Part shown: positions 12,590-25,440 of the stretch, in pieces
How the letters are laid out: each line of letters opens with the position of its first letter
How positions within the stretch are numbered: position 1 is the stretch's first letter
Notes under the pieces: generated by a model
Databases searched by the model: none
Seen by the model: only the letters and a program-made list of their open reading frames with translations
What the model was told of the DNA's origin: nothing
Made by a program: the position numbers and the translations under genes
NCBI GenBank assembly: GCA_020091685.1
Contig: CM034601.1
Span: 5,664,429-5,728,428, forward strand
Reading direction: 5' to 3'
DNA from: Lutjanus erythropterus
Taxonomy: Eukaryota > Chordata > Actinopteri > Lutjaniformes > Lutjanidae
Length of the DNA stretch: 64,000 bases

Positions 12590-12790
12590 TTAATGAAATT
12601 CCACCAGGCGCAGCTGGTGCTGACTGCACCCATCCTACACAATCCTTGTGATTCCACCAGCAGCGCCTCGGCGTGTCGCAGAAGCGGTTCTACGCTCCGC
12701 TCCACTTCAAATACGCGCCGAGTCTATTTTTGATGGATGCTGTGTCAATTAGCTCAAAGTAGATCGAATGGGCGGGAAGTCAGACAGAGA
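12590..12790. repeat. GC-rich dispersed repeat, related to 35730-35810
   Basis: ATTCCACCAGGCGCAGCTGG, TACACAATCCTTGTGATTCC and AGCAGCGCCTCGGCGTGTCG. The copy at 35730-35810 has ATTCCAACGGGCACGGCTGC and TACACAATGCTTATGATTCC. The sequence is locally CpG-rich and non-coding. Confidence 0.5.
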
Positions 12791-12799
12791 AAAGGCAGA

Positions 12800-15700
12800 G
12801 AGAATCTGGTTAATTTTCAAAATAAAAGACCCTGTACAGACTCATGATCATAAAGAGCAACAAAAGAGGACCTAATCAACAAAATCTGAGCAAGGTAACA
12901 TAATCAGGCGGGCAAAATACTCCACTGCTGAAATGCTTCTGAAACGCTGCTGGTGGGGCCTGCAGCCATGCGGAGGACGGATCAGAACTGTGGTGCAGAT
13001 GTGCCATACTTGGTGGAATCAGACCCGCAGACCCTAGAAGTTCTGGAACAAATCTCACTCCAAGCTGAAGTCAAATGTCAGCAGCCCTGTATGGATATTT
13101 CTTACTTAAAAAAAACATTTCCAACACCATCTTATGAAGAAAATAAATAGCTGTGGTCGCTGATGGGAAACCAAACACCTGACCTGCAGGATCTTAAGCA
13201 GCAGGAGGGCCAAAAAATTAGACAAATTTTTCAGACTGTCTGCTCTCAGATCGCCTTGAAAACCTTTGGCGAGAGTCACAGCCCTGGATGAGCAGCACGG
13301 ACTCTGTATCAGCGTGTACAGCGCAAAGGTAAAGGGAACCAGGGAAACCTTAAAAATGGGACCTGTTAGATTGCCATGCATAATAATTTTCCACATATCA
13401 TATCACAATGGCTCCCTCCTCTTTGTAGCTGGTGGATAATTGAAGCAATAACAATAAATCTGCGGTTATAAATGAAACCAAGAGTTATAAATGTAATAGA
13501 AATGGTTAGACTTGTGGAATAGCAATAGCAAACGGCACTCATTTTATATTTGGCCTCACTGCAGTGTGCTGCAGCCCACAGAGAGGAAGACACAGTAAAA
13601 TAAGACATCCGGAATAATAAACTATATACAGTATATTAGTACACAGGATACAGAATAATAAGGCTCAGAAACCCTGTGGCTTTATCATCTCACAGTACAA
13701 AGATTTCATCTCTCATCTGGCAAATAAAAACAGATTCCACTGAGAACATTTCACTGAGAACAGCCATCATGCAAAAAAAGTAGAAAATTCTTTATTATGA
13801 GCCTGATGTCATTATTTTAATTGTTCTCTGTCTTTATGGTTCTTCCTTTAATGGACCCAAAAAGGGGAAAAACAAAACAAATGACGTCCATTCGCCCACA
13901 ATTATCAGGCTTAATAGAGGAGCTCGGCTCAAAGCCCAGCACTCAGCAGGAATTACTGGCAGCAAAGTGACACACTCGACTGTGTCTCTAATAAGGCAAC
14001 TCTACTGCTTTAGATCCTGTCTGCACAAAAGAGAACTGCAGTGACACTGATTTCTTTAGCCGGCTCTCATAAACATGTCCACAATTTGACTGCACAGAGA
14101 CAGTGTCGGATGTGGTTTGTTCTCTGACATCTGAGGAAAAGTCCAGACAGAGGAGATCACGTTATAAAAACAGACAATTAAATCAGTTCAGGAGGAAACA
14201 ATAACTAGATGAGAGGTACTTTCTCTGGCTTTGTCTTATTTCATTTCGGTCTGTCACAGAGACAGTTATGTCTGCACACAGTAAGATATCATTTCAACAG
14301 GATTGCAATTGTTAGACGGGACAATGCTTGTCCTAGGATTTTCAGTGGAGCTGTTTACTGTAAAACATGGAAAAACCAGCTGTTGCAACATATGGACGCA
14401 CATGCATCCACACACAACCACTTAACCTCCATGGCTTAAGTCTAAGGAGTGCGACTAAGTCACATCAGTTGAAAAAGGAATTGTCTGCCAATGATGCCTA
14501 CCACAAGACTCTATTACAAACCGTTCATGAGTTATGAGTTACCGCCAGCAATGAAAAATGTGACATTTTTCTGTTTAGTCCAATGATGACTCCCACAAGT
14601 GCTGACGGGGCGACTCCACCGCCTTTCTTTTCCAGGTTTTTTCAAATGGAAACGGCCACTCAGCTGTTACAAGAACCAGTGACGTAGGTTACAGATGCCT
14701 TTCCTCCCCCTACCCACACACACGAGTCCAATCCACTCATACTCTCAGCTGCCTCAGACGTTGAAACTTTCACAAGCTCTTAGCTTTTATAGTCAGAAAA
14801 AAAACAATATAAACTCACAAAAATGTCAAGAAAGAAACTATTCTTACACTGGCTGTCTGTAACAAATCGTGCACTTTCTGATTTCAAGTTTCTGTCTTTT
14901 GAACTTGTCTGTAAAATACGCTTTAAACTCGACAGGAACAAAACAGAACTCCCCAAAAAGTCTTTTGTTAGTTCAGAAATCGCCAGCTCGGTACAGCGCT
15001 CCCAAAAGTGCTGACTTGTGGTTCGGCAGCTGAGCCTGGCTGATTGGCTGCACCACTTTTGGTGCCGACACAAACGGCTAACTTGAAGCCTGGCAAAATG
15101 GATTCTTGTGCAATTGCATAATCTTGCAAATCCAGCTGCCTCGCAAGGTGACATGAAAAGCAAACTGACTAAGAAATAATACTAAACAATACTTGAACTT
15201 TTTTTAATGTACAGTAACAGCAAATTCTGTATTCAGTCATATTCAGTCCAGAAAATGGCAAATTATGATGAAAATGTTTTTAGTGTTAGTCTCCAGTGAT
15301 AGTATATTATAAATAAATAACAATAGAAAACTTTCTTGTTCACTAACCTTAAAATCAGGCAGAAACCTTGAGGGTATTTAAGGAGAAAAGTCATGCAGAG
15401 GAGGTGCAGGTACTTTTTCAGCTCTAAGAGGTGCCTGCAGGTTTCCTCTCTGGCAGCAACAACTGCCATTAATAATGTAGGAGAACCTGAACAGAGCCTG
15501 AGAGGCAAAACCCAGGGCAAAAAGAAAAAGGCCACAAACCACTCTCTGCAGTGCATGCTAATTAGAGCTTATCAACATTTTGATCAACTCTCTTCTCTCC
15601 TCTACAGTGGATTTTGGCAGCTGGACAGCCATTTTTAGACAGACCGGATTGGAAATTAAGCTCATGTGTACCAGCTAGAGTGACATCAAATAACAACAGT

Positions 15701-16170
15701 TATATTCAAATATTGATCCAAATAATTTGAACAGATTCAAGTCTCTGCTAGCTGGAAAAATACTGTTGTTTTTGCTAAGTTTTATTGTAGCATTTAATGC
15801 AATCACTGGTGAATATTAATCAGTTATCAACAGCCATCAAAGCCAGCAAATGTTTATCCAAATGTTATACAGATTACAGTTTGTTAGCTGCTGCTACAGT
15901 GCATGACAATATTTGGTAAGTATGCCAGCCAGGGAGAAGAAATTAACTTTATGTGATAAACAGCAGTCGGTATAATCTATTATTCATCAGTTCTTGTCAA
16001 ACACTTAAATGAATGTGAAAGACATGGAATCATTATAAGATCAGGAAGAAAAACCTGACCACCCCCTCCACCTAGGGACAAGGAGCGCAAGGCAAGCTGT
16101 GTGTCCAGCATGCGTGCATGATTATCGAGCTGTAACCACAGCAGACAGCGGAGGCGAAAGGGGATAGAAC
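12800..16170. other. Intronic stretch without recognised gene
   Basis: About 3.4 kb of mostly single-copy-looking intron. The 127-codon minus frame at 14780-15163 has no recognisable domain, and the others are short. Nothing here could be supported as an exon. Confidence 0.55.
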
Positions 16171-16174
16171 AGGT

Positions 16175-16385
16175 TGACCACTAATCTGAGGGTCGGTGGT
16201 TTGATCCCCAGCTCCTCCGGTCTGCACATCGACGTGTCCTTGGGGCCGTGAGATACTGAACCTGAAATTGCCCCTCGATGGTTTTGCCACTGGGGTATGA
16301 GCCTGAGTGCATGTGTGAGTATAGAATTATTGTGGGGCGCTTTGGATAGAAAGTGCTGTACTGCTCCTGATGAAAGTGTATGTTT
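16175..16385 (+). repeat. tRNA-derived SINE
   Basis: GGTCGGTGGTTTGATCCCCA is a degenerate RNA polymerase III box B. It is followed by CTCCTCCGGTCTGCACATCG, ACGTGTCCTTGG, AGATACTGAACC, AATTGCCCCTCGATGG and the tail GCGCTTTGGATAGAAAGTGC. This is the order of a widespread fish tRNA-type SINE. The A-box region is degraded. The SINE ends near a TATGTTTTTAAC stretch. Confidence 0.75.
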
Positions 16386-17266
16386 TTAACTTTTGGAATT
16401 TAAAACAGGATTTATTTTCATTCCTTTGTTTCAACCCTCTGCAGCAACAATGAAGAAATTGTGGACTCGCAGACTGGCCAGAAGAGAACTCAGTGTTTTG
16501 TTTGTTTTTTTTTTACACTTTCGAGATTAAAAGGTGGATTTTTTTTTTTTTAACTTCTGCCTCTCAGCCCCTCTGCAGCAGCGACCACAGAGAAATTAGG
16601 GACATGCAGACAGGCCAGACGAGAGCGTTTATTTTTTGAAATTTAGGGATTAAAAAGTGGATGTACGTTTGCTTGTAAACCTGTGTGTGGCAGCGAGGAT
16701 CCGCCAGTTGGTATAAAACAGCATCAATAAAATAGGTTTCTCAAAAGTTGTGAATCACTGCACCTACAGGAGGTCCCTGAGCATACAGTCATAATTGTGG
16801 ACAAAAAATATTTGGGCTGATGCGTCCAGTGCAAGATTAGCTGCATGCATACTTGACCTAACGCATGATCCCCACCAGGTCTGCGCATGGCACATAACTA
16901 CACATATCAGTAATGTAACACAATGTGGTGATATGTATTTCTTATTCTGTCCCTGTGCTTCCTTTTATGATCATTAAATGTGCATTAAAATATCGCCAAA
17001 GGCCTTTGTTTGTTTGCATCTCGAGAGAACGGTGGTGAAATGATGACTTCACAGTCATGACAGACATGAAAGAAAAACAAAGCGGAACTTATTCTGATGG
17101 CCAAGTCGTGAGTTGCTAGAGGGTTGAACAGTGATGCTGAGAAATGAACTGTATCTTAGTCTGACGTTTAACATTCTGTCCCTTCTTAAACACAAAGCTA
17201 GAGGCTAATTTATATATATTTTTATATATAATATATCGTGGATAGCTTTGCTGTGAAGTAAAAGAG

Positions 17267-17808
17267 TACACTCTTAGAACTTAAGGTTCCAAAAGGGTTC
17301 TTCACGAAGGGCTGTGGTTCTACCCAGAACCACTGGCTTCTTTTCTCTTCTCTCTCGGGTGGAGTTTAAATAAAACCCTTGGCATATAGAAAGGTTCTCA
17401 GAAGAAGTCCCCTGGTGGGTTCTAGATGAAACTCTTGGAATATAGAGGAGTTCTCGCTAGAACTGGGTGAGTTCTATGTAAAATTCTCAGAAATACTGAG
17501 TGTTCTCAGTTGAACCCCTGGGTGGGTTCTTCAAGCACCCTTAGAAAGAGGAATGGTTCAGGTTAGAACCCCCAGAATGGGCTTTGGCAGTAACATTACA
17601 CCAAAGAGGGCTTTTCTGTGGAACCTCTCATACTGAGTTCTGGGTGAAACCTTTCATATATGGTTCTCGAAGAACTCTCTGATAGGGTTCCATGCAGAAT
17701 CTTTATATAAGGTTCAAACAGGAATTAAAAAAGGGTTCTCCAATCCAATGGGGACAATTGGTAGAACTCTTTATGGTTCCAGTGAGCATCTTTATTTCTA
17801 AGCGTGTA
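17267..17808. mobile_element. AGAACC/GGTTCT element, locus 1, with terminal inverted repeats
   Basis: The left end TACACTCTTAGAACTTAAGG and right end CTTTATTTCTAAGCGTGTA are inverted copies, with outermost bases TA on both sides. Inside lie degenerate repeats of about 56 bp in which GGTTCT alternates with AGAACC and AAACCCTTGGAATATAGA-like words. The unit is in the opposite orientation to the 57-kb and 61-kb copies. It is non-coding and resembles a DNA transposon whose core has become a minisatellite. Confidence 0.7.
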
Positions 17809-17850
17809 CAACCTTGTAAAATACTTAAATTATAGTCAAAGATGCATGTG

Positions 17851-18086
17851 GCACTGCAACAAATAATTGATTATTAATCGACTACTAGAACTATTTTGAT
17901 AATCGATAAATCATTTCAAATAAGTAAATATATTTTCTGGTTCCTTTACTCCTCCCTAATAGTAAACTGGATATCCTTAAGTTGTCAACAAAACAAGACA
18001 TCTGAGGATGTCATGGATCGATTAATCAAGGAAATAATCCATAGATAATGGATTAGTCAATAATGGAAATAATCATTAAGCCCTAG
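17851..18086. mobile_element. TGCAAC-ended MITE, copy 2
   Basis: Begins GCACTGCAACAAATAATTGA and contains CTATTTTGATAATCGATAAA. It ends in ATCATTAAGCCC after a second set of ATTAATC words. Diverged. Confidence 0.6.
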
Positions 18087-19139
18087 ATAGTTACAGTACA
18101 CTGACAGACGTCTGTAGCCCTGCTGCCACACTGAGGATAACAAAAAAAAACAAGTCAAAGCTGAGAGGCAGAGGAGGGATTCTGCCGTCTACAGTGTCCT
18201 GAAAATAAGGCAATACAACAGTCAACATTCACTTTGAAACCCCAATCTGTGTGCCAGCCGTGACCCCGTCTCCTCAATCTTGTTTCTTATTTTCTCCCCC
18301 CTTATCCAAGCTGCAGCCCGGGAGAACCAGGCACGTAAAATATTCGGCTTGATCTGAAATACAAACAATTTGAAGTGCTTTTTTTTTGGCCCATGTGCAA
18401 AAGATAGGAATATAAACCAGGTCAAAGCTTAACGTCTTGTAAAATTGTGGCTCCTCCTGCAACTCCTTGTCCATTGATTTTCATTTTCTGCGGTTAGATG
18501 CTCCTCTGGGCGTTGAAATGTTGCTGATATTCTGCTGTACTCCTCGACCGTGTTTTCCATGCAGAAAACTTACTGAGATGGCACCATGACAGATGATTGG
18601 ATGGGTTAATGTCTTCATCTACCTCTATTGTTGCCTTCAGCGAACACCTGAGCTATCATTTAAGCGGAGGCACATTATGTGGGGTTGGACTGGGATGAAC
18701 AGACAGCTGCGTCATGCTGCTGATTGCGCGAGCACACTGTGAATACTCGGTTGATCATAATTACCGAGGGCTGGAGGAAAAAAAATGACCACTGCGAAAG
18801 GCAGATGGGTAACATGCATCAGTGTATCCACACACACCACCCATCTCACACATACTCATTCATAACAGTTCCCTTGAATAACAGCCTTTAAATGCTGTGA
18901 AATGAAGTTGAGCTCTCTTTGTTTTGGGAATTAGGAGCTTCTTTCAGAGGAAGCGAGCAGTGCAGAGGGGCCTGGCACGTGTGCTGCTGTCGAACTGAAA
19001 ACATCATAATGAACTGAAAAAGAGTTGGTGCACTGAAGTTCAAATATTACAAGGAGCAGACAGCTTCATGAACTCCAGGTAAAAAAAAAAACACACTAAA
19101 TCTGCTCTATATCACAAATTCAAGGAGCAGTACGTATAA

Positions 19140-19505
19140 ACTGCACATCCAAAAATGAGTCCTGCAGTCCAAATAGCGAGCCTTGAGGAAGCTCAGGCAG
19201 GCTGCAGGAACGCTGCAGGAGTGCAAGACAAGTGTAACACTGTAAACTGACAATAACAAGCAATGAGGGGTAATTTACTGTAAGGTGATCAGCTCTTTAT
19301 AACTGTTAATTATAAAAGCTAACCTCGTTATCCTGAAAACTCTGAAAATACACACTCTGGAGCTGGAGTTCAGTAGCTGCCTGTGTCACCGCCTGCCAGA
19401 CTCCATTAAGATATTGTTCAATTTAAACGTTATACACATCTAAATTCTGATTCTGATTTCTTATGACTCACAGACAAATATTTACTCATTTTTATTCATA
19501 ACTGA
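19140..19505 (+). repeat. Dispersed repeat family A, copy 3 (partial)
   Basis: Shares AAACTGACAATAACAAGCAA, TTATCCTGAAAAC, TCTGAAAATACACACTCTGG and CGCCTGCCAGACTCCATTAA with the copies at 4340, 10560 and 36650. Confidence 0.65.
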
Positions 19506-19894
19506 TTTGGAAAATCTGAATCAATATCCAGCCCTGACAGTGAGGCGGTCATTGTCATGAAATAACGCTGCTCAGGGCGATGCAGGACCCCGACACGAAG
19601 CGGATGGTACGCTACGCCTTACGTTCAGTGTTAACTTCTAAGTAAATTCAGTGCATTGCTATTCACCTCATTACCAAACCAGGCCTACATGACCACTAAT
19701 CGTAGGCTTCCTGGATAACTATCATTATTCTGCAATAGAGTCATTATATCACAATATTATCTGTGTTTTTCTGAGCCCTGCAGTAGAACTTTTTATTTTC
19801 TACCAGGCAGTAACCTGCTGGATGTTATGACTGAGATGAAAATGGTGCTTTCATCCCCGGTGAGATGAGAGACGGTGCAAAAATTCACAGATTC

Positions 19895-20810
19895 CTTCAT
19901 TGGGACAAACATTCACAGTAACTTCATTTCAACTGTGCAACATCAACATTTCCTGTGTGCAACTGGTGGAAATTCATCTGTTGGGTCTGTTTCCTGTTTT
20001 TAACATTTATATATATAACATGTTTCCTATCTTTTATATTTCCTCTTGTTTACTTATTTATTGCTCGTTCTCGTTGCTTCTTTTCTATTTTGCTGCCCCC
20101 TTAGCTGTTGTAACGCTGCAAATTTCTCCAGTGTGGGACTAATAATGGATTGTCTTATCTATATTAAGAGTCATATTAATATCAGTATTTCACTCAGGTG
20201 CAATATTGATTCATACCAAACTGTAGAATTTCCTACGTGGAACAGTGTTCAGTCCACTGTTTGTTGTTTGTATTGTTCTTATTGTCTTATTTTCTTTCAT
20301 TTATATCTTGTTTACTTATTTATTGTATCTTGCTGTTTACTGTTCAACTTCCTTTTTATTGATGCGTCAGTGGTCTCTCTATCCCCTCTGCTCCTGAAAC
20401 ACTGCAGGTTTCCCCGTTGTGGGATTAATAAAGGATTATCTTATTTTATTGATAATAATGATTCAGTATGTTCAGTTCATTGGAAAGGTTTTCGTATCAA
20501 AGATTCATTACCGTTCATATAAATATCAGTATTTCACTCAGGTGCGATACTGATTCACACATAACTGTGCGAGTTCCTGTGTGGAATAGTGCTCAGTCCA
20601 CTGCTTCTTGTTTATATTATTCTAATTTTCTCTTGTTGATGTCTTGTTTATTTACTTGTTTATTTAATTATTATATCTTACTGTTGACTGTTCACTTAAT
20701 AGCTTGCTTTTTATTGATGTTTCTGTTGTTGCTGTATCCCCTTTTGCTGCTGCAATGCTGCAAAATTCCCCGTTGTGGGATTAATAAAGGATTATCTTAT
20801 CTTATTCATA
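19895..20810 (+). repeat. Three tandem LINE-tail-like units
   Basis: Three successive segments each end in a GTGGGAYTAATAAWGGATTRTCTTAT tail (near 20135, 20420 and 20775). Units 2 and 3 are clear copies offset by 344 bp: AATATCAGTATTTCACTCAG starts at 20178 and again at 20522. Unit 1 is more diverged. The AATAAAGG plus ATCTTATCTTAT tail is typical of L2-like LINE and SINE 3' ends in fish. The long F/L/C-rich frames across the region are artefacts of T-rich repeat sequence. Confidence 0.7.
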
Positions 20811-21142
20811 TCCTGCAAATCATTAAACAAGAAAGATTTGATGCTTAGTGGTCCATATTTTCGGTTCAAGATACATTTCCTGATAAAAAAACATCCTGAC
20901 AATCCCCAAATGTTTATTAACTGAGTTTGAAAGCATCAAAATTCTGCAACCACCGCAAGAAATCCATCACTTTTACAACATCACGACGGTATAAATTTTT
21001 GTTCCCTGTACACGTATTCTGTTTTCTTGCTGTCTTTGTTTTTTTCTTGATATCATTTCCTAACACAAATCCATACGGTTTCATCCTATTTATATATGAG
21101 GCCTTTAGAACCAACACTTTTCTTTGAGATAATACTGTTCAT

Positions 21143-21610
21143 GTGTATTTTCTGAGCTGTGCGTCCCACATGGCTGCTTGTTTTCCTCAGCGCTATCATC
21201 CTCTTCATCAGCCGGGGCATATGTCTTCATTACCATATCTGACTGGCCTGCTAACACGCAGGTGGAGGAAGCATCAATCACCCGGAGCAGCAGATAACAG
21301 GGCGGATGACGCGGGGGTCATTGATCTCATCCAGAGAGAGCTGACACGCGGCCGTGTTAAAGAAGGGGTTAATGCTTCGGGGGACACATGGGATCAGCAG
21401 AGGTGCTCGGGTCAAGGCTACTTGACGCGATCCCGGAGTGATGGAAGAAGCAATATGGAGAGCTGGCAGATGGGTCCCGTTCATCACCGATGAATGTCAA
21501 CGCTGATGATGGAGAGGCTTAAGAGGAGCGGGGTGGACACGGGGGTGGTGTCGCCGGGTCACGCTGGGACACATTAGTCTCAATGCCAGTCATGTCATTG
21601 ATAACGTGTC
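21143..21610. other. CpG-rich, single-copy-looking block
   Basis: About 20 CpG dinucleotides occur between 21190 and 21560 in an otherwise AT-rich, CpG-poor intron. The block carries words such as CAGGTGG (E-box), AGATAACAGG and GATGACGCGGGGGTCATTGA. It shows no resemblance to the repeats in this window. A 116-codon plus frame (21143-21493) crosses it but has no recognisable domain. It could be an intronic regulatory element, an exon of an unknown transcript, or a chance GC pocket. Confidence 0.35.
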
Positions 21611-22330
21611 ACTGATTTGGTGGAAAAACACACCGGAGAGGCTGCTTTGTGAAGTTTGCTTAAGAGCAGAGGCACTAAACCAGCTCTTAAGGAGCTATCA
21701 GGTCATAAATTTCTTGTCATTTCAGTGCTGGTGTTTGCATTTCTTTAAATCCTCACGGGAAAGCAGCTGAGCATAGAAGGCAAAGAGTTAAAGGACCTGC
21801 GTGTAGGACAGCAACTCGCCTGGCCGCAAAAATCACACAAAATGCAAAAGGTCATATCTAGAGCCAGTGTTTGGTTTGTCTGGGCTTCCGGGCTGCTGTA
21901 GGAACATGGGGGCTCAACATGGTGGCCTCCATGGAAGAGGACCCGTACCTTGACTACTACTACTGATATAAAGGGCTCGTTCACAAAGAAGAGTTCACAA
22001 TAAAATAAAATAAATAAGTGAAACAAATAAAACATTAATAGTACATTAACATTAAATCAAAAATTGATTGAAATAAGCTTTCACGTCTCCCTGACCTGCA
22101 GCCTTCACTGGTGACGACAGTGTTTGCTCTAAGTCTTGGCATTGTTTGTCATTGTTGTGCAATTACGCCACTATCGAAACTTCTTGGTACAGCCACCATT
22201 AAGTAAAAAACAAGCAAGCTGGTCTGGCGTACTCTGGAAATTACTTCATTTGTCAGACAACTGAAACAAACAGATATGCATTACGCTGTTAACAGCCTAT
22301 GCAATTATATTTTGATATCTGGAACGTCTG

Positions 22331-22332
<2 letters not shown>

Positions 22333-22409
<77 letters not shown>

Positions 22410-22410
22410 C
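22333..22410 (+). repeat. (GT)n microsatellite
   Basis: About 38 GT units with one interruption (GTGC at 22381-22384). It is the longest dinucleotide run in the window. Confidence 0.97.
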
Positions 22411-22542
22411 AGTGCGGGGTAGGATTTGATCGTCTGTGTCAATCATTGTGCATAGTTTTCGCTGTGTGTATTTGAGGCAGGTGTGTGTGTGAGCGACGGA
22501 GGGAGAGAAAGCAGAGCAGCTGCGCTCAAGGTGGATCTGAGC

Positions 22543-22600
22543 AGTGGTGCAGGAAGTATTCAGATACTGTGCTGCACTAAAAGTACTAACACTAAACTGT
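22543..22600 (+). repeat. Fragment of the AAGTAAAAGTA dispersed repeat
   Basis: GTGGTGCAGGAAGTATTCAG then ATACTGTGCTGC and ACTAAAAGTACTAAC match the left end of this fish repeat. Confidence 0.55.
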
Positions 22601-23189
22601 AAAAAAGAGGGAAAATCAGGAGAAGAAAATGAGGAGGAGAGGAATGCAAGGGAAAGGAGACAGAACAGAACAGAGGCATACTCTGCAGCTTGAAGGGGAG
22701 ATTAGTTGGTCTGTTTTCTTTATGCAGCCTTTTTCAATTTTGTGTAAAAAAGTGTAGATTTTGAACGGTTATTTCATGGACCACTAAAGCATGTACCACT
22801 GTTTTGTTGTTGCCTGCTGTTGTGATTAAAGTACCAGTACTGAATGTTAAAGATCACCGCTGTGTGATTGATTTCGTAGAAATTTGGATCGCAAGACGGC
22901 CCCAGCCTGAGCAGGCGTCCCTCACAGCACCACCGCTCATTATAAATTTGCACTGTGTTTGTACAATACACATTTCACACCCTTTAACTTATTGATGTAT
23001 TCTGCCTAATGCACTGTTTTTACACTTCTTTTTTTTTCCTCCTTACATTCTTTATACTTGCCAAATGCCAAAAATGGCAGAAAAGGTTTTGAAACCACTG
23101 CTTTAGTCTGTACTTACTGATAAACCTGTTCTCACACCAGTACTAGTATTAGTATCCCTATTATCTCTAGTCCTTTTTACTTTTAATTG

Positions 23190-23305
23190 CACTGTACTGC
23201 AGTCCTGTATTAAACAGTTTTTTATAGCTTTCCTCTTTTCTCTGCTGCTGTGAAACTGAAATTTCCCCAAGGGGATAAATAAACAACTACTTACCTATTT
23301 AATTT
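23190..23305 (+). repeat. LINE/SINE 3' tail
   Basis: CTGCTGCTGTGAAACTGAAA followed by TTTCCCCAAGGGGATAAATA is the usual fish retroposon 3' end. The surrounding 21620-24460 shows no other recognisable element apart from the GT microsatellite. Confidence 0.55.
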
Positions 23306-24462
23306 CACAGCACACTAATAGGATGTAACAGGCCATACTTTATATCAAATTAGACAAAAACTAGAATTATGTTCTTTATTAGACAGTATTACACCCTTAT
23401 TAAACCCCCAATTAGACCCTTATTAGTCTTTATTTTTAGATGGTAATTAATGACATATTACATACCTGCTACATCCCTGCTTAAAAACAATATGTGAACC
23501 AAGTTTTTTGACTTAGATGAATACTTTCTTTATGTGTGACTGCACAGATTTATTGTGATACCGTAGGCAGATAATGTGTTTTGATCAAAGAGTTAGGCAT
23601 CGGTCTAGAAATAGCAGATATGTGATTCCACTTCAGTTTACAGTACAGTTCTGTTGAAATGTGTCCCCCAATTACCTTCTAATAAATTCTAATAAGGGTC
23701 AAACTTTTATTTTTTTTAATAAATAATCGAGAGGAATGTCCTCTCTTTGCTTGAGCACCAGCAAACCAAAATGTCTTCAATATCAGTTGCTTTGTGTAAG
23801 GATTACTACTTTATTTCTGGGTTGATGTCAGAATCACCGACCCACTTTTCACAGTTTTGCATTTATTTCCAGGTAAAGGAGGCTCAGCAGCGTCCACTGT
23901 GTAACGCTGTGGGAGACACAAGTGTCCGTCAGCACCTCGCTAACACACTGAGCTATTTTCTAGTTCAAATATCCCTCATTTTGTTATTTCCAGAGAGAAC
24001 ACAGCACGCGATCGGAATGTGTTCGGTACATGCGGTTGTGATGCATGAAGTCTGTCCTATAGTGAAGTGGAGGAGCAGCAGTTTGACTGTCGAAGGGCTT
24101 TCTGAGCGAAGCATGAAAAAACTGTTGTAAGCAGAATAAAAAGAAACGGGTTCACCAAAAAACATAAATTACAGCACTTAATTACAAATAACCACCCGAA
24201 CAGCTCTGATTCATGGTGTTTAATGACATTTTGTATCTACAGATGGAGTTTACCTTTAATGAATCAGTACACTGGTTGACCTTTCAGTCCAGTGTAGTCG
24301 ATCACTAAATTGATTTTCACTCCAGTGTCACTATTTGTTATTAAAGTGTTGGCTTTTAATTAGTTGACTTGTCTTTGAGAGTAATTATTTACAATACACA
24401 GCACTGTTGCAGTACCAGATAAGACTGAGACAAACAGAATAACACAGGTGAACGATTAAACA

Positions 24463-25440
24463 TTAAAGGGAAAGTTCGGATTATTTGAATTGGGGTCGTA
24501 TGAGGTTTTTATCTGTCGATACACCCTCAATTCAGAGAAGCAGAGAGGAGCACCAACACAGAAGCTAAGTAATGTATTGTTGTAGACAAAAGGTACTTCA
24601 GATAACTAAAAAATGAATATCAGTTCAAGTGTATGTAACTGTTCAATCAATGTTTAAATCCTGCTAAATGGGACACCAGCGGCATCTGATGTTTAAATCG
24701 GTACATGCATTGAGCAGTAGTAGCGAAGGATTATGGGTAATCCTCAAAGCAATGGAGGATTTGCACTGAGGCGTCCATGAATGTGTGTGAACTAAACAAA
24801 TGTTAATTAACATAACTAATGTAACACAAAAAAAAAAAAGAAAAGCTGACTTCATCTCATCTCATCTCATCAAGAACAGCAACTCCTGTGTTCTGTGAGG
24901 TAAAATTACTGTTTTTGCATAAGGAGTCTGGTTGAGTGAGAGAGAGAGCGATATTTGGCTTATACAACAGAGTCTTCCCGTCGGTAGTGAAAATATAGCA
25001 AACACTGAGGCCAAACAATGCATCAAAATTTTATCGAAATCACAACATGGCCTGATGCCATCTTCTTCTTTGTTGTAGGAGAAATGTGTGTCAAAATACC
25101 ATTTTAAATTCAATATTGGTGTGCTGCACTGATGTCCTGGCCTACAAATCATATTATACAGACTTAAGGAAACTCAACAGTTGCAGTATCGGTCAATATT
25201 ATCTCAATCAGATAACTTTTCAAAATCATTCAGCTCAAGCATACACTTAAAATGATATTGATTTTTTTAGACAGGCCTTTTTTAAGTGTCTAAAATATGT
25301 TTTGCTGCTGACACTGTCCACAGCAGTACATTGTTTAGCAAAGTACGCCAGTACTGATGCTGCTCTGCTTCTCCAATCTACTGTAGTTAATACAACGACT
25401 ATATCTATAAACCCGAACTATCCCTTCAAGTATTGGAATC
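24463..25440. mobile_element. TTAAAGGG-ended MITE-like element, copy 1
   Basis: The left end is TTAAAGGGAAAGTTCGGATT, followed by TTGGGGTCGTATGAGG. The right end, AACCCGAACTATCCCTTCAA, is its imperfect inverted copy. Length is about 980 bp with no coding capacity. The 44581-46018 element belongs to the same family. TTAA lies at the left outer edge. Confidence 0.65.

Noticed and set aside
14780..15163. 127-codon minus frame rich in Cys and Ser
   Set aside because: No motif pattern or regular Cys spacing, and the neighbouring frames are equally open.
19900..20848. Three long hydrophobic F/L/C-rich open frames that could suggest membrane proteins
   Set aside because: They run through T-rich retroposon-tail repeats and each tail lies inside a frame, so they are repeat artefacts with no codon or splice support.
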